A stretch of 64,000 bases of DNA from Sciurus carolinensis (lineage: Eukaryota > Chordata > Mammalia > Rodentia > Sciuridae): assembly GCF_902686445.1 (NCBI RefSeq), contig NC_062232.1, positions 93,792,932 through 93,856,931 on the forward strand, in the 5' to 3' direction. The number at the start of each line of letters is the position of its first letter. Positions within the stretch are counted from its first letter, which is position 1. Below are positions 55,600-64,000 of this stretch, in pieces. The notes beneath the pieces are model-generated. The model did not search any database and was not told the DNA's origin. It worked only from the letters and a program-made list of their open reading frames with translations. Position numbers and translations under genes: made by a program.

Positions 55600-57800
55600 G
55601 AAAAATTCAGGACTTATGTATACCAGTCCTGCACATAAGGAGTTTGAATGACTCCTCTCAATCCTAACAAGAAGTAAAAAGCTGAACAAACTAAATAAAA
55701 CCCAGCAACTCTTCTTAGTTCCACCAAAAAAGTGAGGTCATAGAACAAATCGTTGCTCCCCAAATTGGAGAGACAGAAGGGTGGATACAAAGCAGCACAA
55801 GTCACCAAAGCAGAATCCCACTGTTCAACTCTGAGAATTAAACTCAAGGGGTACTAGCCATGGCAGGGGTATGCTTACACTTTTGTGAACTTTGCCTCCA
55901 GTAGCACAATCGGGTTCTCACAGTGAAGATCAAAGAAAAATTCCTTCAAGCTTCCACTCAGAGGGGCGGGGGAAGTAAGTATTTCAAAATATGTAGGAAC
56001 ATTCTGTTCTTCTTAACAGGCCTGCCTTAAAGAGAAATTATTTTAACAAAACCTAAATTAATGTTTTTTTGCCAGAACCTAATAGACCTGGGAGAAGGGA
56101 AATACCCATTTAGAGCACCCTTCAGTTTTACATGTAGAGGAAGGAAAATATACAAGGCTAACCCACTCCAGCCATCCTGTCCCACATAAGGCGGGAAAAA
56201 TATGAAGCACTTAAGAAGTTGACAGCATGTTAAAAAAAAAGTAGACAGCATAGAGGCACAAGCTCACTTAAAGCATGAGATCAAATCTTATGGCCATAAA
56301 ACACTTCCCTCCTCCACAATTTTCTGCCATAACACTAAAGGCCTATTTATAGCAGCTTATATTATCCAGAACAACAGATTTGCCTTTCATCAGAAATTAC
56401 AAGTCACCTGAAAAGTGAAAAATAGTTGAAGAGACAGTGCAAGCATCAGAAACAGATTCATGTATAGTAGGGATTTTCAAATGATCAGAACATGAGTTTG
56501 AAGAGAGTTTGATTAACATGCAAATAACTCTAAAGGATAAAATAGACAATATTCAAGAAGAGATGTGCAATGTGAGCAGAGAGAAGGAAATTGTAAGAAA
56601 GAATGAAAAAGAATTGCTAGAGATTAAAAACATTGCAAAATAAATGAAGAATGCTTTTCATGGGTGCATTAAATAGACTGGATGCAACTAAGGAAATAAT
56701 TGCTGAGTTTGAGGATATCATGGTAGAAAATTCCAGAACTGAAACCCAAAGAGAAAAATGAGTGAAAGAAAATCAGAGCAGAATACCAAGAACCATGAAA
56801 CAACTACAATAAGTGTAATATACACATAATGGGAATGCCAGAAGGAAAAATAGAGAAAGGAATAGAAGAAACATTTGAAGTAATAATGATGGAAAATGTC
56901 TCCAAATTAATGTCAAACACTAAACCACAGATAAAGGAAGTTCAGAGAACACCAAGAAGCACTAATGCAACAACCAAAACATCAGAAAACCACGATGACC
57001 TACATCTGAGCCTATTATATTTCAAATAAATTACAGAAAATCAAAGGTAAAGAAAAAAACTTGAAAGAAGTTAGGGGATAAAACATCTTGCCTATAGAAG
57101 AACAAAGATAAGACTTATATTTGACTTCTCAGAAACCATGCATACAAGTAAAAGAGAAGAGTGAAATATTTAAATATTGAGATACAAAGTCACCAAACCA
57201 GAAATCTGTATGCTGGCAGAATTATACTTGAAGAATAGAAAAGAAATAAAACCTTCCTCAGACACACAGAAATTGGGGGAGTATGATGCTGGTAGGCCTG
57301 TCTTACAAGAAATTTTACAAGACATTCTTTAGAGAGAAGGAACATAAAATATGCAGAAACTTGGATCTACATGAAGAAATGAAAGTATTAGAGAAGGAAT
57401 AAATGAAGGTAAAATAGGGTATTTCTCTCCTTTTTTGTTCATGTGTCATATTGCTTATTCTTAATTAATCTAACATAACAGTCTGTTCAACATAATAGCA
57501 AAACATATTCAAATATGTATGTTCTTTTATATATGTTTGTTTATGCTTAAATAATATGAATGACAGCAATAATGCAAGACTGAGAGGAGGAATAAGGATT
57601 GTTTTGTTATAACAAGGGATGCACACTGCCCATGAAGTATAGTGTTGTTCAAAAGTGGATTTGGGTTAGTTGCAAATTTATATTGCACACTCCGGGGCAA
57701 TCACTAAAAGTTGGGAGAAAAAGGAAGGATAACTGAAAGGAGAGAAAAAGGAATTTGAAAATGCTCAATTAAAATCACAATAGCAGGAAGAGGGTGAAAG
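55600..57800 (+). mobile_element. HAL1 element, near full length
   Basis: HAL1 is a mammalian L1 derivative with ORF1 only. The CCAAATTGGAGAGACAGAAG leader is near 55760. A strongly mutated ORF1-like region (56440-57330) includes AAACCACAGATAAAGGAAG and CACCAAGAAGC. The 3' part near 57690 (GCACACTCCGGGGCAATCACTAAAA) is typical of HAL1. ORF1 is closed by many stops; a 66-codon frame (56829-57029) remains. Confidence 0.7.
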
Positions 57801-58008
57801 ATGAAGATAAGAACAAAGGCAACAAATAGAAAACAGTAAAAAATATGGTAAATATTAGTCTTATTATATCAATAATTATAAAACAATTCACAGATTGGGA
57901 ACATATTTACATAAGACATCTCTGATAAAGGAGTGTTATTCCAAATATAGAAATAACCCTTAAAACTCAACAATAAGAAAACAAACAGCCTGATCAAGAA
58001 ATGGGCCT

Positions 58009-58105
58009 TGGGCTGGGGGTATAGCTTGCTGGTAGAGGACATTCTTAGCATGTAGGGGGCCCTGGGTTCTATCTCTAGCACACACACAAACACACACAAA
58101 AAGAC
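58009..58105 (+). mobile_element. ID SINE inside L1M
   Basis: GGGCTGGGGGTATAGCTTGCTGGTAGAGG...GGGCCCTGGG with a (CA/CAAA)n tail. Confidence 0.9.
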
Positions 58106-58440
58106 AGAAGACTTAATAGACACCTCATCAAAGAAGACATACAGATGGAAAATAAGCATGTCAAATGTGCTCCACATCATATATCATTAGGGAATGATAA
58201 ATTAAATCAACAATGAGATACCACTACACAACTCTTAGAATTCCCAAATCCAGAACACTGACACCACCAAATACAGGTAAGAATGTGGAACAAGAGGAAC
58301 TGTCATTCATTACTGGTGGGAATGCAAAATGGTATAGTCACTTGAAGACAGTTTTGTAGTTTCTTACAAAATAAAACATATTCTTACTATATAATCCAGC
58401 AATGATGCCTCTTGGTATTTACCTAAAGAAGTTGAAACTT

Positions 58441-59107
58441 AGCTGGGCACAGTGGCACACGCCTGTAATCCCAGTGTGTGGGAGGCTGAGGCAAGAGGAT
58501 CGAAAGTTCAAAGCCAGTCTCAGCAACTCAGTGAGGCCCTAAGCAACTGCTTTTGTCAGCTTTTCTGCTGCTGTGACTAAAATATCTGCCCAGAACAACT
58601 GTAGAGGAGGAAAAGTTTATTTGGAGGCTTATGGTTTCAGAGGTTTCAATTCATGGACAGCAGACTCCATTCCTCAGGGCTGGAGGTGAGGTTGAACATC
58701 ATGGTGGGGGAGTGTGGCAGAGGAGAGCAGCTCACATGGTGATCAGGCAGCAGAGATTGAGGTCTCCACTTGTCAGATACAAATATATACCCAAGGTCAT
58801 ACCCCAAATTCACACCTCATCCAGCCACACCCTTCTACTTCAGTTACCACTCAGTTAACCCCTATCAGGGAATTAATTCACTGTTTGGGTTAAGACTCTC
58901 ACTACACAATCATTTCTCCTCTAAACCTTCTTGCATTATCTCGCATGTGAGCTTTTGGGGGACACCACATCTATATCATAACAGCAACTTAGAGAGACCA
59001 ACTCAAAATAAAAAATAAAAAGGGCTGGGGATGTTGCTCAGTGGTTAAGTGCCCCTGGGTTCAATCCCCAGTACCAAAAATAATTTTTAAAATAAAAATA
59101 AATAAAA
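58441..59107 (+). mobile_element. MEN SINE split by MaLR LTR
   Basis: The B1 half runs 58441-58547 and resumes at 58989 with TTAGAGAGACCAACTC, then the linker and ID half. Flanks AGTTGAAACTTA (58430) and AGCTGAAACCTTA (59108) bound the whole insertion. Confidence 0.92.
58548..58983 (-). mobile_element. MaLR-type solo LTR inside MEN, with TSD
   Basis: The 436-bp element reads TGCTTTTGTCAGC...ATCATAACA on the plus strand. A perfect 5-bp duplication GCAAC lies at 58543-58547 and 58984-58988. Because squirrel MENs carry AAGCAACTTAG here, the empty site is known. Confidence 0.92.
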
Positions 59108-59617
59108 AGCTGAAACCTTATGTTTACACAAAATCTTGAACATGAATGTTTGTAGAATATTTATTTATAATTGCTCAAACATGGAAACAATCAAGATATA
59201 CTTTAGTAGGTAAATAGCTAAACTGGTACAGCCAGACAATAGAATATTTTTTTAGTGCTAAAAATAAATGAGGCATCAAACCATGAAAAGAAATGGACAA
59301 AACTTAAATGCATACTGCTAATGATGGAAATCAATCTGAAAAGAATATATACTGTATGATTTCTACTCTATCACATTCTGGAAAAAGTACAACTATAGAG
59401 ACAGTTAAAAGACCAATGGATGCCATAGGTTGGGAGGAGAGAAGGATGAGTAGGTGGAGCACTGAGGATATTTACATCATTTGATATTTTGTTTGATACT
59501 ATAAAGGATAGATACACCTGTCATTATACATTTGCCCAAATCCTATAGTATATACACTGCTAGTGTCAACTATGAACTTTGTGTGATAATGATGTGTCAA
59601 TATTGATCCATTGATTC

Positions 59618-59900
59618 TAACCACTGCACAGCTATCTTTTCTCCAACGTATGTTTATGGCACCTTTGTCTAGTTTGAGATAACTGTATTTATGTGGGGTT
59701 GTCTCTGTGTCTTCTATTGTGTAACATTGTTCTTCATGTCTGTTTTGGTGCCAATACCATGCTGTTTTTGTTAATATAGCTCTGTAGTATAGTTTAAGAT
59801 GTGGTATTGTGTTGCCTCCTGCTGCACTCTTCTTGCTAAGGATTGCTTTGGCTATTCTGGGTCTCTTATTTTTCCAAAAGAATTTCATGATTTCTTGAGA
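59618..59900 (-). mobile_element. L1 ORF2 fragment
   Basis: The minus frame (59888 down to 59499) encodes ORF2 C-terminal sequence including WKNKRPRIAKAILSKK and LTKTAWYWHQNR. It is truncated and lacks the catalytic RT core. Confidence 0.9.
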
Positions 59901-59967
59901 ATTATGTTTAAAAATAAACTTTAAAACTATTTTAGAATAGTTTTAGGTTTCCAGAAAAATTGTGAAG

Positions 59968-60068
59968 AGGGGTTTGGGTTTTAGCTCAGGGATAGAGCAC
60001 TTGCCTCACACGTGTGAGGCACTGGGCTCAATCAACACCACACAAAAATAAATTTAAAAAAGTAAAAA
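59968..60068 (+). mobile_element. ID SINE with TSD
   Basis: ID with flanks AAAAATTGTGAAG at 59955-59967 and 60069-60081 (identical). Confidence 0.92.
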
Positions 60069-60143
60069 AAAAATTGTGAAGATAGTGCAGAGAGTTCCCA
60101 TATAAGCCCATACCCAGTTCCCTCTATTAAGATCTTATGCCAG

Positions 60144-60352
60144 GTCAAGCATGGTGGCATACACCTGTAATCCCAGCAGCTTGGGAGGCTGAGGCAGGAG
60201 GATCAGGAGTTCAAAGCCAGCCTCAGCAATTTAGTGAGGCCTTAAGCAACTTAGTAAGAGCCTGTCTCTAAATAAAAAATAACAAAGACTGGGGATGTAA
60301 CTCAGTGGTTAAGTACCCCCCGGGTTCAATCCCCGATATCAAAAGAGAAAAA
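60144..60352 (+). mobile_element. MEN SINE with TSD
   Basis: Sense MEN with flanks AAGATCTTATGCCAG (60129-60143) and AAGATCTTATACCAG (60353-60367). Confidence 0.93.
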
Positions 60353-61049
60353 AAGATCTTATACCAGTATGGTACATTTGTTACAATTAATAAAACAATA
60401 TTGGTATGTTATATCTAACTACAGTGCATATTTTCTTCAAATTTCCTTTGGTTTTCTCCAATGTGTTTTTTGTTTGTTTGGGCCCAGGATCCCACATAGG
60501 ATACTATATTGCAATTAGTTGTCCTATATTCTTAGCTTCCACTTGGTTGTGTCAGGTTCTAAGAACTTTCCTTGTTTTTGATACCCTTGAAGGTGTTGAG
60601 AAGTAATGGTCATGTATTTTGTAGAATGTCCTTCTATTAAGATTTGTCTGATGTTTTCCTCATGAATAGACTGGGGTTCTGGGTTTGGGGGAAGAAGGTG
60701 ACAGAAGTATATTGCCATTCTCTTCACTTTATATCAAGGGTACTTAGCATTGACGAGCTTTGACATGATTTATCAGTTGATGTTGACTTTAATTGCCTGG
60801 TTTGGATAGTGATTTTTCTCCCTTTTCACACTGTTCTCCTTGGAAGGAAGTCATTCTATATAGTTCATACCATACGATTGGAATGGAATGGGTAGTGGTA
60901 CTTTACCTCCTTTTTTGGTGGAGTATCTACATAAAGTATTTAAATTTTTTTGCACTGGAGATTTGGCTCTACTCTCTCATTTATTTATTTTTTCAATTGT
61001 TCATTTATATCAACATGAACTCATGGATATATATTTTATGCTTGACTTG

Positions 61050-61435
61050 TGCTATGAGTTGAATATGATTTAAGTGTGTCCTCCAAAGGTTCATTTGTTG
61101 GAAGCTTGGCCCTCAGTGTGGTGATGTTGGGAGATGGTTTGGAATCTTTTAATATTTGGGACCAAGTTGGGGATGGTCATTGAGTATGCTGCCCCTCAGA
61201 AAGGATTAATGTAGTTATCATGGTGACTCCTGGTAGTTGTTTCAAGAGGATTGTTATAAAAGCCTGAGTCTGGCAACATTACCACTGACTATGGGGTGAC
61301 ACAGCCAAGGGACACATTTGTCACAGCCTTTGCAAACATATTTGGACTTTTGGTCTCCCAAACTGTGAGTTAAATAGACTTCTTTTTAAAGTTAGTTGAC
61401 TTCAACTATTTTATTATAATGCTGAAAAATAGGTC
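61050..61435 (+). mobile_element. MaLR-type LTR inside L1
   Basis: TGCTATGAGTTGAATATGATTTAAG start, GTGATGTTGGGAGATGGTTTGG and a GTTAAATAGAC region near the 3' end. It interrupts an L1 segment that continues at GTTATAATCC. Confidence 0.8.
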
Positions 61436-61552
61436 GTTATAATCCAATACAACATATTTATTTTGTCACTCAAATTGTCCCAACTTTAGTCATCAGGAGC
61501 TTTATCAGTTGGCTCCTTTATTCCTTTGACATATCCCATCAGTGTGTGTGAG

Positions 61553-61572
61553 CATGTGTGCATGCACACATG
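61553..61572. repeat. 20-bp perfect palindrome, alternating Pu/Py
   Basis: CATGTGTGCA followed directly by its reverse complement, with strict pyrimidine-purine alternation throughout. It lies in the GT-rich part of the L1 segment. Confidence 0.95.
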
Positions 61573-61794
61573 TGTACTGTCACATACATGCATGAGAGCA
61601 CAATCTTCCTTTCTGGCACCACAAGATGACCCACGCTCACTTGTACTTTTTCGTTCCCAGTCCTAGAAGCATCCACTTCTTTAAGTATTGCTGCTTCCTT
61701 TTATTTGGAATGATAATACAATCCATGATCTAAGCACTGAGTATGCTCTATGGATCTTGTTTTCTTTCTAATTTTTTTTCTTTCTTTCCTCTAA

Positions 61795-62240
61795 ATCAGA
61801 GTTTCTTAACCTCTGCACTATTGACATTTTTTTTATGGGGGCAACCAAGGATTGAACTCAGGGGCACTCAACCACTGAGCCACATCCCCAGCCTTATTTT
61901 GTATTTTACTTAGTGACAGGGTCTCACTGAGTTGCTTAGGGCCTCACTTTTCCTGAGCCTGGCTTTGAACTCCAGATCCTCCTGCCTCAGCCTCCCAAGC
62001 CACTGAGATTACAGGCGTGCGCCACTGTGCCCTGCACTATTGTCATTTTGAGTGAGAATTTTTTCATCGTTGTTGTAGGGAACTCTCTTGTGCATTGTGT
62101 GACGTTTAGGAGCATTCCTGGCTTCTACTCACTAGATGCCAGTAGCAACTTCTGCCAGCTGTGACAATCAAAAATGTCTTTAGACATTTCCAAATGTCCC
62201 CTGGGAGGCAAAATGATTCCCAGTTGAGAACTACCACTGT
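61795..62240 (-). mobile_element. MER20 hAT element split by MEN
   Basis: GTTTCTTAACCTCTGCACTATTGAC, ACTCACTAGATGCCAGTAGC and CCCAGTTGAGAACTACCACTG are antisense MER20, interrupted at 61831-62032. Confidence 0.9.
61831..62032 (-). mobile_element. MEN SINE inside MER20 with TSD
   Basis: Antisense MEN. Direct repeats TGCACTATTGACATTTT (61814-61830) and TGCACTATTGTCATTTT (62033-62049). Confidence 0.95.
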
Positions 62241-62455
62241 AAATGTACTAGTTGATCAGGATTTCACATAATTTCCCTGGTTCTTTTCTTACTATTTATA
62301 ATTCTTGAACAAACTTAGTCATTCTCTTAGTTTTAAATATCACCCCTCGACTAACATATTTCAAATATATATCTTTACCTCTGATTTTTTTCCTAAGGAA
62401 AAGCATGCATATCCTCAATTCAGTGAGTTATAGTTCTATGACTGCCTCAAATTAG

Positions 62456-62489
62456 ATATTTATTTATTTATTTATTTATTTATTTATTT
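62456..62489. repeat. (TTTA)n at a MEN tail
   Basis: About eight TTTA units directly before the ID half at 62491. Confidence 0.95.
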
Positions 62490-62490
62490 T

Positions 62491-62669
62491 TCCAGTACTG
62501 GTGATTGAATCAAGAGATGCTCTATCACTGAGTGACAGCCATTGTCCTTTTTATTTTTCATTTTCAGACAGAATCCTGCTAAGTTGGTGAGACTAGCCTC
62601 AAACTTGCCATCCTCGTATCTCATCCTCCAGAGTAGCTGAGATTACAGGTGTGTACCACCATGCCAGAC
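62491..62669 (-). mobile_element. MEN SINE
   Basis: Antisense ID half (CCAGTACTGGTGATTGAATC) and B1 half ending TACCACCATGCCAGAC. Relatively diverged. Confidence 0.88.
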
Positions 62670-63639
62670 TTCAAATGAAACATGTTTAAAGCGCCCAGTG
62701 TTAAGAAAGAATTCCAAATCTCATAGAGAATACTAAGGAACAACAGAAGCCTTAAAGAGATGAGTAATCAAACAAGCAGCTTCGCTTAGCACAGTTACGC
62801 TGATGTCAAAAAGTAGACAACTTAAGTCAGTTTCTCAGAGATGGGTTTGACAAAATATACTCTCTGGCAAAATTCAGTCCAGCAATTGGTTTTAGTATAG
62901 AAGGAACATTGTTTTGCATTTTTAATGGTTAAAACAGTCAAAAGAACAATATTTCATGACAGATAAAAACTACATGACAGGTAACTTTCTGTGTCCATAA
63001 TAAAGTGTTAATGTAACACATCTACACTCACTTGTTTATGCATTGTTTGTGACTGCTTTCATGCTACTGTGACAAAATTGAGCAATTGTTTCAGTTGGCT
63101 TGTAAAGCCTAAAATATTTGCTATCTGCTCCTTTCCAGGAAGTTTTTTGACCTCTGGATCGGAGAAAGACAATTACTCACAGCACAGTAAGCAGAAGGAG
63201 CATTCACATGTTGTTTCCTTGCTCTAAGTCCCATGCAACACCACAATGGGCCTTGTTGATAATCACACATAGAATAAGTTGCACGCAACTTGAGGAACCC
63301 TGAGTACCTTTTAATGCAAGCAGTAAACAACACAGTGTGCCATTACAGGAACGAGAGAGTTGCATGGTGGTTATATGGTAGTCATACCTTGACCTACTTT
63401 ACTTCATTGTTTATGTGACTAGCTAAAAACAAGGTTTAGGATCAGAGAATGATCAGGATTTGCAGTATGACTTTGCTGGCCAATGACCTGCAGGAGTACT
63501 TGGGTCCAGAGCAGATATTTCTCAACTTCCATTATTTTGCTTCCATTTCTACTCCCCCAAAACTTTGCTTACTTTCATGTCAGTTAATGATATCAGCATT
63601 CCCCTAGTTCCCCATGACAGAGAATTAGCAGTTATCTTC
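62670..63639. other. Unique sequence, no gene seen
   Basis: About 1 kb. A 70-codon minus frame (63121-63333) has no recognised domain. Confidence 0.4.
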
Positions 63640-63712
63640 AAGTTTTCCAACTTTCTAATATCTAATCCATCACCAAGTCTGTTTTTATTTCTAAAATCTC
63701 TCTAATTTTCAT
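63640..63712 (+). mobile_element. L2 fragment
   Basis: TATCTAATCCATCACCAAGTC and TTTCTAAAATCTCTCTAAT match the L2 3' region upstream of the site where the terminal LTR begins. Confidence 0.55.
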
Positions 63713-63713
63713 A

Positions 63714-64000
63714 GTTTGTATTCTGAAAGTTCCCCCAAAACTAATGTGGTGTTGCCATTTGGAGGTAGTAGAAACTTTAAGAGGTGGGGCCTAGTGGGAG
63801 GTCTTAAGGTCCCTAGGGCATGCCCCAGAAGGGATTAGTAGCATCAGCCAATTCCTCTTTTTCTCTTTCGGCTTCCAGGTCATGAGGTGAAGGGGTTTGC
63901 TCCACCACATGCTTCCACCATGATGTGCTCTGGGCCACAGGCCTAAAACAAGGGGGACAACTAATTATGAGCTGGAAACTCCAAGAATATGAACCAAAAT
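63714..64000 (+). mobile_element. MaLR-type LTR, cut by window end
   Basis: TTCCCCCAAAACTAATGTGGTGTTGCC, AGAGGTGGGGCCTAGTGGGAGG and CCACCATGATGTGCTCTGGG are MaLR landmarks. The 3' end lies beyond the window. Confidence 0.8.

Larger units (their letters stand above)
57855..59615 (+). mobile_element. L1M ORF2 3' part and 3' UTR, interrupted
   Basis: CTCAACAATAAGAAAACAAACAGCC, AATGAGATACCACTACACAAC, GAATGCAAAATGGTATAGTCAC and, after the nested insertion, ATACTGTATGATTTCTACTC and AAGTACAACTATAGAGAC follow L1 order in sense. An ID and a MEN with a nested LTR interrupt it. Confidence 0.8.
59905..61770 (-). mobile_element. Old L1 3' UTR-type sequence, interrupted three times
   Basis: GTGCAGAGAGTTCCCATATAAGCC, GGATCCCACATAGGATAC, TTTTGTAGAATGTCC, GATTTGTCTGATGTTTTCC, ATCAACATGAACTCATGG, then after an LTR TTATAATCCAATAC and TCAGTTGGCTCC keep the order of an old L1M segment. 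The strand is inferred from recalled consensus. Confidence 0.65.

Noticed and set aside
59499..59888. 129-codon minus-strand frame as a possible gene
   Set aside because: The first part is L1 ORF2 C-terminal sequence and the rest runs into another L1 copy, so it is a LINE remnant.
1..64000. Undescribed multi-gene system
   Set aside because: No intact gene set, operon-like layout or conserved exon chain is visible; the content is explained by repeats and unique non-coding DNA.

Overview
This window is mammalian nuclear DNA, most probably from a squirrel-family rodent (Sciuridae: ground squirrel, marmot or relative). The evidence is the SINE set. There are roughly two dozen copies of a composite SINE in which a B1 (7SL-derived) left half is joined through an A-rich linker to an ID (tRNA-like) right half, an arrangement known as the MEN element of squirrels. 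About nineteen stand-alone ID elements accompany them. Old mammalian repeats (MIR, L2, MER5A, MER20, Tigger, MLT1, HAL1/L1M) are also present.

I find no protein-coding gene, exon chain, rRNA, functional tRNA, CpG island or CRISPR array. The open frames are short and mostly lie in repeats: conserved L1 ORF2 C-terminal protein on the minus strand near 37.0 kb and 59.6-59.9 kb, antisense MEN/ID translations, or MaLR LTRs. The window is best read as intergenic or deep-intronic DNA.

Layout. 0-9.3 kb is a layered repeat block. An inverted pair of LTR-like sequences (3.0-3.8 and 4.8-5.5 kb) has its right arm splitting an L2. A roughly 140-270 bp segment occurs three times (4.3, 7.2 and 8.2/9.0 kb); one copy sits inside a Tigger DNA transposon and one is split by an ERVK-like solo LTR with an apparent 6-bp target duplication. 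9.3-16.6 kb holds MEN/ID SINEs, two antisense MLT1 LTRs, an L1 3' end and two MIRs. 16.6-24.7 kb mixes sparse SINEs with unique sequence and ends in a probable processed pseudogene. 24.75-25.84 kb is a degenerate TAGTTA-rich tandem region with about 285-bp periodicity, interrupted by a MEN that itself contains a second MEN.

26.4-31.4 kb is the least repeat-invaded part. It contains a perfect four-unit heat shock element (27130-27147) and an enhancer-like stretch (about 30.54-31.25 kb), so it is the best place to look for function. 32-55 kb alternates unique DNA with MaLR and ERVL LTRs, including an MLT2-like solo LTR with a perfect 5-bp duplication, several L1 3' ends, and an L1 with a twin-priming inversion inserted in a MIR (49.05-49.84 kb). 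55.4-62.3 kb is a deep nest: HAL1, then L1 ORF2 sequence carrying an ID and a MEN that contains a MaLR LTR, then antisense L1 sequence carrying an ID, a MEN and a MaLR LTR, then a MER20 carrying a MEN. The window ends in an L2 cut by another MaLR LTR that runs off the edge.

I see no convincing undescribed multi-gene system. The most testable new observations are the three-copy segment, the TAGTTA tandem region, the heat shock element and the 30.5-31.3 kb enhancer candidate. Family names come from recalled consensus sequences, not from a database search.
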